The position numbers were made by a program, and so were the translations under genes. A DNA stretch of 64,000 nucleotides from Aquimarina spinulae (GTDB lineage: Bacteria > Bacteroidota > Bacteroidia > Flavobacteriales > Flavobacteriaceae), in assembly GCF_943373825.1 (NCBI RefSeq), contig NZ_CALSBP010000003.1, forward strand, positions 1 through 64,000, written 5' to 3'. The notes beneath the pieces were generated by a model that saw nothing but the letters and a program-made list of their open reading frames with translations, had not been told where the DNA came from and made no database searches. Shown here in pieces: positions 27,223-36,982 of the stretch (positions are counted from its first letter, which is position 1; each line of letters starts with the position of its first letter).

Positions 27223-28131
27223 TTAGTTGGTTTTATATACCAAACCTACAGAAACAGCAGAAGCTTTATCATAATTTCTACCATTCATGTTCACGGTATA
27301 TCCTGAAGAAACACCAAAATTATTTTTATATATAGGTACATATATATTCAGATAAAAATTAGTGTAATCTACTTCGGTTTCTGGCAATGCTCCTGGTCCT
27401 CCAGCTTCTACGAATTCGGGAGAACCAATATCAAATCCACTTAATGAATTCTGAATACCAATTTTTGTATGTGCATAAAACCATTTATTATAGTAACCAA
27501 GTTTCATACTAAAGAGTGTAGCATTTGGGATATCAAAATCAGCATTATTTCTTAAACTATATGCAGCCTGCAATTCTAGAAAAAGATTAGAAAAGGTAGT
27601 AAATTGTATAAAACCACAACCATCAAAAGCAGTAGCACCATTTCCTAATGAAAGTATTCCTGCTTCTTCGTATCCACCCACGGGTACAGCGACTCCCGCA
27701 GCTGCTCCCATCGATATTTTTGAAGCATTATTAAATCTTTTATCTACAATTTTGGCTTTTAGAAATAGATTTAAGTCTTGTATTCCGTCTACCTCATTAG
27801 TTTTTGATACTGGATCTAGAGCTCCTGTTTCGTTTTTAACGGAAATGTATGGTAATGTAACTGTGGTAGATAACCATTCTAGTACACCGTATTCTGCATA
27901 TATGTTTATTATAGATGAAGAAATTTCACCCATACCAGCTGGATTCCCCTTGGTTACATTTGCACCTCTATAAAAATTATCAAAACTTTTATAAGAAACA
28001 GAAGTAGCAAAAGTAAAGTCATGTTGTTTAGGAAAAAAACCATTTATAATGGTTTGTCCAGATAATGAAGAAATGGAAACAACACAAAATATCCATATCA
28101 TCTTTTTCGGATTGATTAAATAGTTGAACAT
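27223..28131 (-). CDS. Outer-membrane beta-barrel protein, transporter-like
   Basis: A 302-residue exported protein (signal segment MIWIFCVVSISSLSGQ after a short basic lead). It has regularly spaced amphipathic strands, Gly and aromatic residues, and ends in SAVSVGLVYKTN, as expected for a barrel. The pattern LSTTVTLPYISVKNETG and DGIQDLNLFLKAK resembles the family of MetA-like phenol-degradation transporters. A real role for phenolics is not supported by neighbours. It lies between the peroxidase and the DUF547 protein. Confidence 0.75.
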   Translation of the reverse strand: MFNYLINPKKMIWIFCVVSISSLSGQTIINGFFPKQHDFTFATSVSYKSFDNFYRGANVTKGNPAGMGEISSSIINIYAEYGVLEWLSTTVTLPYISVKNETGALDPVSKTNEVDGIQDLNLFLKAKIVDKRFNNASKISMGAAAGVAVPVGGYEEAGILSLGNGATAFDGCGFIQFTTFSNLFLELQAAYSLRNNADFDIPNATLFSMKLGYYNKWFYAHTKIGIQNSLSGFDIGSPEFVEAGGPGALPETEVDYTNFYLNIYVPIYKNNFGVSSGYTVNMNGRNYDKASAVSVGLVYKTN

Positions 28132-28356
28132 AGTTGGCTTATTTAGGTTTTAAGAATATTGGTAGAGTTAGTTTATCATTCACTCGTACTTTTTATATTC
28201 TTTTTATTTTTTGTGATTCATAAAATCGTTAGAAATAAAAGTACTATCACATCATAGCGTGATACCATTTTCTAAGCTGTAAAAATTACTTGTAGTACCT
28301 TAATTGTTTTAGGAGAAGATACCAATCATTAAAATATTGTAAAGAAGGAGGTTAAT

Positions 28357-29109
28357 CTAATTATTACTGGTGATTGGAGTTTTTTTATCTTTTATATTCA
28401 GGTTCCAATCATATGTAACATAGTCTATTTTCGTTGTTTTGGATATTTTGACTGTAGCATATTGATTAATAAAATCAATTACATCAATATTGTAGCTTGT
28501 AAAGTCGTCTTCATACCATTTAAATAATTCTGAAATTTTGACAGTACTTGTAGTAATTTGATTTCTTTGAGGATCGTTAATAAACTCTCTGGTTCTTTCT
28601 TCTAAAGCACTATTGATGTTATTACTTGTATAAGCTCTATCCCATAACCGAGGAGATGACATGGATCCACAATTAAGTAAAAAATGAATTCGAGGGTCGC
28701 CAAATTTTCGTAAGATATCATGCTCAATATTATCTAAACTATAACGAACTCCTTCGGATTTAAAAACTTTTTTCTTCCAGGGGTTTTCGATTTGATTTAT
28801 GGTTTCTATTGGATATTCATCAATTATCATTTTCATCGAAATGGCGTTATAAACATTAATCCAATATGCCAGCTTTTCCTCTCTTCTCCAATTATCTTTT
28901 GGAGAGATATTTTGAAGAGATCTAAAATATTGATAAAAATTAATTACATCTGATGTTACACCATCATAATCAACTAAACCATTTTGTGTTACATTAAGAA
29001 TTAGGATATTATCCCAAGCACTATGATCTACTTTTTCTTGGGAATAATTAGTGCTAAATAGGAGGAAGGTTAAAATAAAAAACTTTGTTTTAAGAGATTT
29101 CATTTTCAT
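28357..29109 (-). CDS. DUF547-domain secreted protein
   Basis: A 250-residue protein with a signal peptide (FFILTFLLFSTNYSQ). The DUF547 core is clear: NGLVDYDGV, RREEKLAYWINVYNAISMKMIIDEYP, DNIEHDILRKFGDPRIHFLLNCGS and the ERTREFIND stretch. DUF547 proteins have no assigned reaction; the conserved Cys of LNCGS and His of IRK-FGDPRIHF suggest a papain-like or other Cys-His site, which is inference. A Flavobacteria-typical secreted protein. Confidence 0.9.
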   Translation of the reverse strand: MKMKSLKTKFFILTFLLFSTNYSQEKVDHSAWDNILILNVTQNGLVDYDGVTSDVINFYQYFRSLQNISPKDNWRREEKLAYWINVYNAISMKMIIDEYPIETINQIENPWKKKVFKSEGVRYSLDNIEHDILRKFGDPRIHFLLNCGSMSSPRLWDRAYTSNNINSALEERTREFINDPQRNQITTSTVKISELFKWYEDDFTSYNIDVIDFINQYATVKISKTTKIDYVTYDWNLNIKDKKTPITSNN

Positions 29110-29776
29110 AAATTATTAAGGGGTTAATATGAAGCTATTTAAGTGCTTACCTGTCTAATGTACAAAAAAAAAGGGTGTAATGTGCGTATGCAGAATTTTG
29201 TGAAAACTATGTGGAATAAAATTCTTACAAATTTTGAAATTATACTGTAATTTGCTTACTGTAAAACCATTACGCAGATTTGAATAACGTTTACACATCT
29301 TTTGTTTACCAATAAATACAAAAAAAGGAGCTATTAATTACCTATAATATCTTTGGATTTATAAAAAAAGTAAACTCCATAATTAACATAACATACTGAG
29401 GTGGTCTGCGTTTTCTGTCGTTTAAAAAACTTATATTTTGTTTAAGAATTTTTGCTTCAAAAAAATAACTCTCTTTCTTTAAAATGCTTAATGAACGAAG
29501 TGTTATTTGAATTATACTAGTATAAATGAATTGAAAAAAAACGAAAAAACACAATTTATAGTGTTAACTTTTTTTTAACAAAAATTTAACTTTTTAACAG
29601 AATTTTAAATAAAAAAACATATAATAACGATACTATATTGGTTTGTTGACCTCATGTTTATTCGCTAGTATGTTAAAAAGTTATTTTTGATTATTAGAAG
29701 TATCAAAACATCAATTTTTACATTGATATGATCATTTTTTTTAATCAAGGAATTACAAATTAATAAAGCTATTTAT
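29110..29776. other. Gene-free AT-rich stretch
   Basis: About 670 bases between the DUF547 start and the formate dehydrogenase alpha stop. The only reading frame of any length (29342-29554, minus) codes for a low-complexity F-, I- and K-rich product without a protein-like pattern. A 14-bp perfect palindrome TTATACTAGTATAA lies at 29512-29525. I see no RNA gene or consensus promoter. Confidence 0.55.
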
Positions 29777-32503
29777 TTAACTTAACTGTGGTTTGAATTT
29801 TCCTTTACTTTTTCGTATTCTAACAGCGACAACCTTGTATTCTGGACACATTGCTTCAGAATCATGAATATCTCCGGTTAAATTATTAATCATAATTTCG
29901 GGGAAATGAAAAGTAGTACTTAATACACCTTTTTTTACTTCATCTGTAATTCTGGCTTTTACATCTACTTTCCCTCTAGGAGATTCTAGACAGACATAAT
30001 CACCTTCATTAACTAAGTTTTCCTGAGCGTCTTCTGGATGAATCATTAAATAATCATCAGATAATATTTGTTCATTAGCCGTTCTACGAGTCATAGCTCC
30101 ACAATTATAATGCTCTAACTCCCTGTTTGTTGTTAAAATATATGGATAATCTTTGGCATGTGAAGTTAGCTCTTTGGTTTCTTCCCAAGAATTAAACTCA
30201 AATAACCCTTTTCCTCGTTTAAAATCTGTTTTATGAAGGATTTGCGTATCTGTACCATCTTTTGCAACAGGCCATTGTAATCCATTTACACCTAATCTAT
30301 CCCATTTAATTCCGGCAAAGAAAGGAACGATTTGAGATATTTCTTCCAACATCCCATCGGGAGTATAATCTGGTTGAGCATATCCCATTTTATTCATAAT
30401 ATCTACAATAATTTGTCCGTCTGGTTTAGACCCTTCAATAGGTTCAACAACTTTATGAACCGCTTGAACACGCCTCTCTCCATTGGTAAACGTTCCGCTT
30501 TTTTCAAGGAATGATGCCCCTGGTAAAATAACGTCTGCATATTTTGCAGTTTCGGTCATGAATAATTCTTGAACAATTACCAGATCGGTTGCCTGAAGTG
30601 CTTTAATAACTTTTTGTGTGTTAGGGTCTGTTTGCACCACATCTTCTCCTATAATCCAAATTGCTTTTAGATCTCCCGCCAAGGCAGCATCAAACATTTC
30701 AGGTATTTTGTATCCTATGTTCATAGGTACATTTACACCGTAAAATTCATTATACTGTTTATTTACCTGATCGTTAGTAATATCCAAATATCCTGCTCCC
30801 TGATGCGGTTGTACTCCCATGTCAGCAGAACCTTGTACATTATTTTGCCCGCGTAGCGGATTTACACCAACACCTCGTCTTCCAATATTACCTGTAAGCA
30901 AAGCCAAATCGGCAATTTGCATTACTGTAAATGTACCTTGAGAATGCTCAGTTACTCCTAATCCATGAAAAGACATCGCATTTGGAGCAGAAGCATAGGC
31001 AATAGCCGCTTCGCGTACTTGATTGCGATCCACACCAGAAACGGCTTCTAACTTGTCTATATTTATTGAAAGAATCTCTTTTTTATACTCTTCAAATCCT
31101 TCTGTTCTACTTTCGATAAAAGAAGCATCTGCCAGTTTTTCGGTTATAATGTAATACATCATCATATTAAGAACAGCAACATTAGTTCCTGGTCTTAATG
31201 CTAAGTGGTGTGTCGCATATTTGGCCAATTCGGTACGTCTTGGATCAATGACAATAGATACATTATCACTTTTCATCGCAAACTGCTTTAATTTGGCTCC
31301 TGTTACGGGGTGTGCATCGGTTGGGTTAGCCCCAATAACCATAATGCAGTTTGTATCTTTTAAGTCATCAATAGAGTTTGTAGCTGCCCCGGTACCGTAT
31401 GTGCGTTGCATTCCTAAAGCAGTAGGCGAGTGGCATACTCGTGCACAACCATCTATATTGTTAGTCTGGATTACAGCTCTAAAGAATTTTTGCATTAAAT
31501 AATTCTCTTCATTGGTACATCGTGAAGACGAAATCCCTGCCATAGAATCCGAGCCAAATTCATTTTTATAAGAAGTTAATTTTGAAGCGATATATTCATA
31601 TACTTCATCCCAGCTAACCTTTTCAAATGCCCCATTTCTTTTAATCATAGGAGAATTTAAACGCTCTGGGTGATCGTAAAACTTAAATGCATAACGACCT
31701 TTTAAGCAGGTATGTCCCTGGTTTACCTCGGCATCATAAGGAGCTTGAATACTTAATATTTCTCCATTACTGGTTGCAACTTCAAGATTACACCCTACAC
31801 CGCAATAGGTACAAATGGTTCTTGTTGTATCGGTTGCTTTAATAGCTTTTGACTGAAAAACATCTGAAATAGCAGAAGTTGGGCATGCTTGAGAACAAGC
31901 ACCACAGCTTACGCAATCAGAATCCATAAAAGATTGATCTAATCCTTTGATAATAGAAGAATCAAACCCTCTTCCAGACATACTTAATACAAATTGTCCT
32001 TGCACTTCATCACATGCACGTACACATCGATAACAATTAATGCATTTGGATAAATCTGAAGTCATGTAGGGATGACTTAAATCTTTTGTTTTATGAAGAT
32101 GATTGTCTCCCTCTGGATAGCGAACTTCTCTGATTCCTACCTGAGCAGCAACCGTTTGTAGCTCACAATTTCCATTTACCTCACAGGTTAAACAGTCAAG
32201 AGGATGGTCTGTTAGTACCAACTCAACGATATTTTTTCGTAACTCTTTAACCGATTCAGAATTTGTGTAAATATATTGTCCTTCTGAAACTGGGGTATGG
32301 CAAGAAGCCAAGGTCTTAACAGCTCCGTTTTCTTCTAAGGCTACTTCTACGCTACACACACGGCAAGAACCGAAAGGATCTAAGTTTGGTGCATCACATA
32401 AGGTTGGAACAAGATTTCTTTCTTTATACCTTCTTATAAAAGAGAGCATAGTTTCTCCTTCAACTATTTCGAAAGCCTGATTATCTATATAAGCTGTTTT
32501 CAT
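29777..32503 (-). CDS. fdhF: Formate dehydrogenase alpha subunit (NAD-type, molybdopterin)
   Basis: A 908-residue catalytic subunit. An N-terminal [2Fe-2S] domain has four Cys (CDAPNLDPFGSCRVCSVEV and the following C). Then come the NuoG-like CLTCEVNGNCELQ motif, two [4Fe-4S] ferredoxin repeats (CINCYRCVRAC, CVSCGACSQAC) and the CTYCGVGCNLE cluster before the bis-MGD domains. The active-site region reads RVCHSPTALG, so the metal ligand is Cys, not selenocysteine. The enzyme oxidises formate to CO2 and passes electrons to the beta subunit, in the cytosol. First-to-last gene order in the operon is fdhD, beta, alpha. Confidence 0.95.
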   Translation of the reverse strand: MKTAYIDNQAFEIVEGETMLSFIRRYKERNLVPTLCDAPNLDPFGSCRVCSVEVALEENGAVKTLASCHTPVSEGQYIYTNSESVKELRKNIVELVLTDHPLDCLTCEVNGNCELQTVAAQVGIREVRYPEGDNHLHKTKDLSHPYMTSDLSKCINCYRCVRACDEVQGQFVLSMSGRGFDSSIIKGLDQSFMDSDCVSCGACSQACPTSAISDVFQSKAIKATDTTRTICTYCGVGCNLEVATSNGEILSIQAPYDAEVNQGHTCLKGRYAFKFYDHPERLNSPMIKRNGAFEKVSWDEVYEYIASKLTSYKNEFGSDSMAGISSSRCTNEENYLMQKFFRAVIQTNNIDGCARVCHSPTALGMQRTYGTGAATNSIDDLKDTNCIMVIGANPTDAHPVTGAKLKQFAMKSDNVSIVIDPRRTELAKYATHHLALRPGTNVAVLNMMMYYIITEKLADASFIESRTEGFEEYKKEILSINIDKLEAVSGVDRNQVREAAIAYASAPNAMSFHGLGVTEHSQGTFTVMQIADLALLTGNIGRRGVGVNPLRGQNNVQGSADMGVQPHQGAGYLDITNDQVNKQYNEFYGVNVPMNIGYKIPEMFDAALAGDLKAIWIIGEDVVQTDPNTQKVIKALQATDLVIVQELFMTETAKYADVILPGASFLEKSGTFTNGERRVQAVHKVVEPIEGSKPDGQIIVDIMNKMGYAQPDYTPDGMLEEISQIVPFFAGIKWDRLGVNGLQWPVAKDGTDTQILHKTDFKRGKGLFEFNSWEETKELTSHAKDYPYILTTNRELEHYNCGAMTRRTANEQILSDDYLMIHPEDAQENLVNEGDYVCLESPRGKVDVKARITDEVKKGVLSTTFHFPEIMINNLTGDIHDSEAMCPEYKVVAVRIRKSKGKFKPQLS

Positions 32504-32515
32504 GATATTAAATGT

Positions 32516-34168
32516 TTAGTTGAAGTACGTTTTCAATTCATCTTCAAAATAGTGTAACGTATTTCGGATAGGCAGTGGGATACCACCTCCGTGTGCACAT
32601 AACGACCCTTGTTCGAGGGTAGTTAAAAGGTCTGAGAATAATTTTTGATCTATTTTATGGCCAGAATGTAATGCTTTGCTAGAAAGCTCATGTCCGCGTT
32701 TTGTTCCTAATCTACATGGAAAACATTTTCCGCAGCTTTCATAAGAAGCAAAATCAAAAAGATGTTCTATAAATTTCATCATTGGAAAACTTGAAGGAAT
32801 GCAAATAATTGATGCGTGACCCAGTAAGAAACCTTCTTTTGAAAATGATTCAAAATCTATTGTTAAATCATCAATTTTTGAGATGGGGACTACTCCTCCA
32901 AGAGGGCCACCAATCTGAAGCGCTTTAACATCAGATTTAAATCCACCACCCAAATCATTAATAACTACAGAAAGAGGAGTTCCCATTTCTACTTCATAGA
33001 GGCCAGGTCGATTAAAAAAGCTATCTAAGGAGACTAGTTTTGTTCCAGAAGAACGTTCAGTTCCAATTTGTTTCCAGGCATTTCCTCCGTTACTTATAAT
33101 GTAATGTAAAGCGGCTAATGTTTCCACATTATTGACTACAGTTGGCTTATTAAATAAGCCTTTTTGAGCTGGGTAGGGTGGGCGAACACGAACTTCTGGT
33201 CGTTGCCCTTCTATAGAATTGATAAGTGCCGTTTCTTCTCCGCAAATGTATGATCCTTGCGCTTGTATAATTTTGAAATCAAAATTAAACCCACTATCTT
33301 GAATATTATCCCCGATTAACCCTTCATTTCGAAGGTCATCAATCGCATCTTGTACAATTTTTACAGCTTCAGGATATTCTGCACGTATATACACAATCCC
33401 GTAACTTGCATGTGTAACATATCCAGAAATAAGCATCCCGAATAATACCGAATGGGGTTGATGTTCTAATAAATATCGATCAGAAAAAGCACCGGGATCT
33501 CCTTCATCGGCATTACAAATAATAAATTTTGTAGTGTTTTCTACATTTCTGCAAAACTCTAATTTTAATCCCATTGGGAACCCAGCACCACCTCGACCTC
33601 GAACATTTGAGGTTTTAATTTCCTCTAATATTTCTGCAGAATCTTTTTTGAGTGCATTTATAAGCGGCTTATAAAAATCAGAAATAGTAGTGAATGATTG
33701 GGTAAGTATTGCTTTTCCGCTAGCTTTTATAGCATAATTATCTTGATTTAACTCATTTTTTGAATTGATAATTTGATTAAGATTATGAAGTGCATCACCA
33801 GAATAATTTTTTCCATTATAATGAAATGCGTTATTCTCATGACATCTCCCAAGACATGTCATATGCCCAATTTCATCTTCCTTGAAATGATCTTTAAGTG
33901 AATTGCCTACAGTATCTTGCGTACCGGCACAAACACATGCGGTCCCATTACATACATATACTTTCTTACCTTTGTTTTCGGGCTTTAAAAAATCATAGAA
34001 ACTAGCTGTGCCATAGGCATTGGCTTTTCCAATTAAAAATTCATCAGCTAATTTTGCTAACTCTTCATCACTTGGTGTACCTGCAGGTTTTGCCAGCTCT
34101 CCCATTTTATTGAAAAGGCTTTGATCTACTTTTTTTCTACCTAATAATTCACTTAAATTATCTGACAT
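32516..34168 (-). CDS. Formate dehydrogenase beta subunit (fused NuoE/NuoF type)
   Basis: A 550-residue protein. Residues about 1-140 form a thioredoxin-like [2Fe-2S] NuoE domain (CNGTACVCAGT and CLGRCHENN); the rest is a NuoF domain. NuoF features are the FMN/NAD region RGRGGAGFPMGLK, ICNADEGDPGAFSDRYLLEHQPH, and the [4Fe-4S] motif CGKCFPCRLGTKRG near the end. It transfers electrons from the alpha subunit to NAD+. The fusion of the NuoE- and NuoF-like parts matches one-piece FdsB-like subunits. Twelve bases separate it from the alpha gene. Confidence 0.94.
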   Translation of the reverse strand: MSDNLSELLGRKKVDQSLFNKMGELAKPAGTPSDEELAKLADEFLIGKANAYGTASFYDFLKPENKGKKVYVCNGTACVCAGTQDTVGNSLKDHFKEDEIGHMTCLGRCHENNAFHYNGKNYSGDALHNLNQIINSKNELNQDNYAIKASGKAILTQSFTTISDFYKPLINALKKDSAEILEEIKTSNVRGRGGAGFPMGLKLEFCRNVENTTKFIICNADEGDPGAFSDRYLLEHQPHSVLFGMLISGYVTHASYGIVYIRAEYPEAVKIVQDAIDDLRNEGLIGDNIQDSGFNFDFKIIQAQGSYICGEETALINSIEGQRPEVRVRPPYPAQKGLFNKPTVVNNVETLAALHYIISNGGNAWKQIGTERSSGTKLVSLDSFFNRPGLYEVEMGTPLSVVINDLGGGFKSDVKALQIGGPLGGVVPISKIDDLTIDFESFSKEGFLLGHASIICIPSSFPMMKFIEHLFDFASYESCGKCFPCRLGTKRGHELSSKALHSGHKIDQKLFSDLLTTLEQGSLCAHGGGIPLPIRNTLHYFEDELKTYFN

Positions 34169-34177
34169 ATATTCTTT

Positions 34178-35014
34178 TTAACTTGCTTTTGTATCGATGT
34201 CTCGAAATTGTTTAGTTGTTTTAGTTCGATAAGGATTAGAGTAACAGGTTGCTCTCTGATTACGACAAAATGCTAATAGTGTAATCCCTAGTTCTTTAGA
34301 GTAATCAACAGCTAAAGAAGATGGTGCAGAAACCGCTGCTAGAAACGGAATTTTTGCTTTAAAACATTTAACAACGATTTCATAAGAAACACGTCCACTC
34401 ACAGTAATTATTTTTGCTTGATCCAGTTTGTTTAATAAAATTAGTTTACCAATAACTTTATCTACAGCATTATGACGACCAATATCTTCCATCGAGCATA
34501 GCAATTCTCCGGTTTTAGTAAATGCAGCTGCGGCATGTGCACCCCCAGATTGGTTAAAATTATGCTGTAAAGCGCTCATTTTTGTAAATAATTGATGAAT
34601 AATATTAACATCAATTATTTCGGTATCATCAATGGTTTTTCCTAGGAAGGATAAATCTCCAAGTTCTGTTCGGCCACAAATGCCACAAGAAGAGACAGAT
34701 AATAAACTTCTGCTGTTAGAATATCCGTCACCTAGTTCTTCTTCAGGAATAGTGAGATTTACTACAGTTACAATACCATCATCATTCTCTTTTTTTAAGA
34801 CAATATCGGGCAGGAAATTTATGTTTTTAATGATATCTTCAGAATGAAGCATCCCTCGAATTAGGCTAATATCTTCTCCCGGAGTCCTCATAGACACCGT
34901 AAAGGGTTTATTGTTGATATTTATTTGCAATGCTTCTTCAATAGTAAGTGAATCTAATGTTTTATTCACTGAATCTACTTCATATTTCTTGCCTTCATAA
35001 TTTCTAATTGCCAT
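34178..35014 (-). CDS. fdhD: Formate dehydrogenase accessory sulfurtransferase FdhD
   Basis: A 278-residue FdhD. The CGICGRTEL motif (near 108) holds the two catalytic Cys of the CxxC loop, and MEDIGRHNAVDKVIGKLIL and VSGRVSYEIVVKCFKAKIPFLAAVSAPSSLAV are the family signatures. FdhD carries sulfur from a desulfurase onto the molybdenum cofactor of FDH. It starts the fdh operon with nine bases to the beta gene, which fits its need before catalytic assembly. Confidence 0.96.
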   Translation of the reverse strand: MAIRNYEGKKYEVDSVNKTLDSLTIEEALQININNKPFTVSMRTPGEDISLIRGMLHSEDIIKNINFLPDIVLKKENDDGIVTVVNLTIPEEELGDGYSNSRSLLSVSSCGICGRTELGDLSFLGKTIDDTEIIDVNIIHQLFTKMSALQHNFNQSGGAHAAAAFTKTGELLCSMEDIGRHNAVDKVIGKLILLNKLDQAKIITVSGRVSYEIVVKCFKAKIPFLAAVSAPSSLAVDYSKELGITLLAFCRNQRATCYSNPYRTKTTKQFRDIDTKAS

Positions 35015-35046
35015 AAGAACTATTAATTAATAAAGAGCCATTTACA

Positions 35047-35054
35047 CAAAGTTA
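35047..35054 (-). promoter_or_regulatory. -7 element of the fdhD-fdh operon
   Basis: Read on the minus strand the bases give TAACTTTG, an exact TAnnTTTG match, ending 32 bases before the fdhD start at 35014. A clear TTG -33 element is not visible. Confidence 0.5.
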
Positions 35055-35122
35055 ATAGAAATAATTGTATTATGTTAAACATTAACTATAATGCAAACGA
35101 GCATATTTATTGATATTGACTT

Positions 35123-36790
35123 CTAAAATAGGCCTGTAATATTTCCGTCATTATCAATATTGATGTTTTCTGATGCCGGATGCGCAGGAAGACCTGGCAT
35201 TCTCATCATATCTCCGGTAATTGGCACCAAAAACCCTGCACCTGCAGCTATTTCTATTTCTCTAATCGTTATAGTAAAATCTTTAGGACGACCTATTAAT
35301 TTGGGGTTATCAGATAATGATTTTTGAGTTTTGGCAATACAAACAGGAAGATTCTCTAATCCTAATGCTGCAATTGTTCTTAGGTTTTTCTTTGCTTTTG
35401 CAGTATAATCCACACGATTTGCACCATATATTTTGGTAGCAATAGTTTCAATCTTTTCGGTTACATCTGCTTCCCAATTGTATAGTGGAGAAAAGTTTGA
35501 ATCACCAGATTCTACAATCTCAACTACGTGTTTTGCAAGCTCAATGGCACCTTTTCCTCCTTTAGCCCAAACTTCGGCTAAAGCAACTCTTACATTATTA
35601 TTTTTTGCAAACTCTTGAATAGCTGCAATTTCTTCATCGCTATCAGACACAAATCTATTGATAGCAATAACAGGAGTGATTCCAAACTGCTTTACATTTT
35701 CTAAATGCTTTTCAAGATTTGGTATTCCGTTTTTAAGCGCTTCTACATTTGGATCCGTCAATGACTTTAAATCCGCTCCTCCATGATATTTTAATGCTCG
35801 TATTGTAGTAGTGATTACGATTGCTTTTGGTGAAATCCCAGCGCTTTGGCATTTTATATCCAAAAACTTCTCTGCACCCAAATCTGCACCAAAACCTGCT
35901 TCTGTTACGGTATAATCAGAAAGAGACATTCCCATTCGTGTTGCAATTACAGAGTTGGTACCTTGTGCTATATTGGCAAAAGGTCCGCCATGAATAATTG
36001 CCGGGTTACCTTCTATGGTTTGTACCAGGTTTGGTTTGACTGCATCTTTAAGAAGTGCTGCCATAGCTCCTTCGACTTTTAGATCTTTGGCATATACTGG
36101 TTTTTTACCAAAAGTATATCCAATAAAGATGTTCCCTAATCGCTCTTTTAGGTTTTCTAAATCATCTGCCAAGCATAAGATTGCCATTATTTCTGATGCT
36201 GCCGTAATATCAAAACCTGTTTCTCTTGGGACACCAGAGGTTGTTCCTCCCAGGCCTACAACAATATGTCGAAGGGCTCTGTCATTCATATCCATTACCC
36301 TTTTCCAGGTAACAGTTCTGGCATCTATACCCAATGAATTTGTTTTACTTTGTATATTATTATCAATAACAGCCGATAGTAAATTATGAGCTTTCTCTAT
36401 AGCAGAAAAATCACCAGTAAAATGTAGGTTAATATCCTCCATCGGAAGTACTTGTGAGTAACCACCACCTGTAGCTCCACCTTTAATTCCAAAAACAGGA
36501 CCTAATGAAGGTTCTCTTAAAACCACTGTGGTTTGTTTTCCTAATTGGTTTAGACCTTCAGACAGACCAATCGACATTGTGGTTTTTCCTTCACCTGCAG
36601 GTGTTGGAGAAATAGCAGTAACAAGAATTAAGTTACTTTTGTTTACCTTATTTTTATCAATAACCGAATGCGGTAATTTGGCTTTATACTTACCATACAT
36701 TTCAATATTGTCAGAATTTAATCCTAGTTTTTCGGCAATAGTACTTATGTGCTTAAGCTGTATCTGTTTTGCTATTTCTAAATCATTCAT
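35123..36790 (-). CDS. fhs: Formate-tetrahydrofolate ligase
   Basis: A 555-residue ligase from the ATG at 36790 (MNDLEIAKQIQLKHIS); a TTG twelve codons upstream would precede it in frame but is unsupported. Family markers are TAISPTPAGEGKTTMSIGLSEGL (ATP loop), EPSLGPVFGIKGGATGGGYSQVLPMEDINLHFTGD, and the C-terminal PVTGDMMRMPGLP-type motif (here PITGDMMRMPGLPAHP). It makes 10-formyl-THF from formate, ATP and THF in the cytosol. It lies directly upstream of the formate dehydrogenase operon, so the two control the fate of formate: oxidation or C1 supply. Confidence 0.97.
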   Translation of the reverse strand: MNDLEIAKQIQLKHISTIAEKLGLNSDNIEMYGKYKAKLPHSVIDKNKVNKSNLILVTAISPTPAGEGKTTMSIGLSEGLNQLGKQTTVVLREPSLGPVFGIKGGATGGGYSQVLPMEDINLHFTGDFSAIEKAHNLLSAVIDNNIQSKTNSLGIDARTVTWKRVMDMNDRALRHIVVGLGGTTSGVPRETGFDITAASEIMAILCLADDLENLKERLGNIFIGYTFGKKPVYAKDLKVEGAMAALLKDAVKPNLVQTIEGNPAIIHGGPFANIAQGTNSVIATRMGMSLSDYTVTEAGFGADLGAEKFLDIKCQSAGISPKAIVITTTIRALKYHGGADLKSLTDPNVEALKNGIPNLEKHLENVKQFGITPVIAINRFVSDSDEEIAAIQEFAKNNNVRVALAEVWAKGGKGAIELAKHVVEIVESGDSNFSPLYNWEADVTEKIETIATKIYGANRVDYTAKAKKNLRTIAALGLENLPVCIAKTQKSLSDNPKLIGRPKDFTITIREIEIAAGAGFLVPITGDMMRMPGLPAHPASENINIDNDGNITGLF

Positions 36791-36809
36791 GTGAAAAATA
36801 TTTTTTAGG

Positions 36810-36851
36810 AGTATAATATTAACCAAATTATTTTGATTCTAATATTATACT
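36810..36851. repeat. 12-bp inverted repeat upstream of fhs
   Basis: Perfect arms AGTATAATATTA (36810-36821) and TAATATTATACT (36840-36851) with an 18-base spacer lie 20-60 bases upstream of the fhs start. They could be a regulator site or a leader hairpin in the fhs message. A GTGAAAAA(T/C)ATTTT direct repeat brackets them. Confidence 0.45.
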
Positions 36852-36982
36852 TGTGAAAAACATTTTCAAATATTAATAATTTGTGTTGATTATAATTAAG
36901 GAGCAGAATGGGATCTGATCAAGAATTATTTGTTAGTATAATTATTTATAAATGTGATTGTTTTTATAATGAATGTTCTTTT

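Noticed and set aside
29342..29554. 70-codon reading frame in the gene-free stretch (minus)
   Set aside because: Composition is AT-driven with no protein-like pattern and no promoter.
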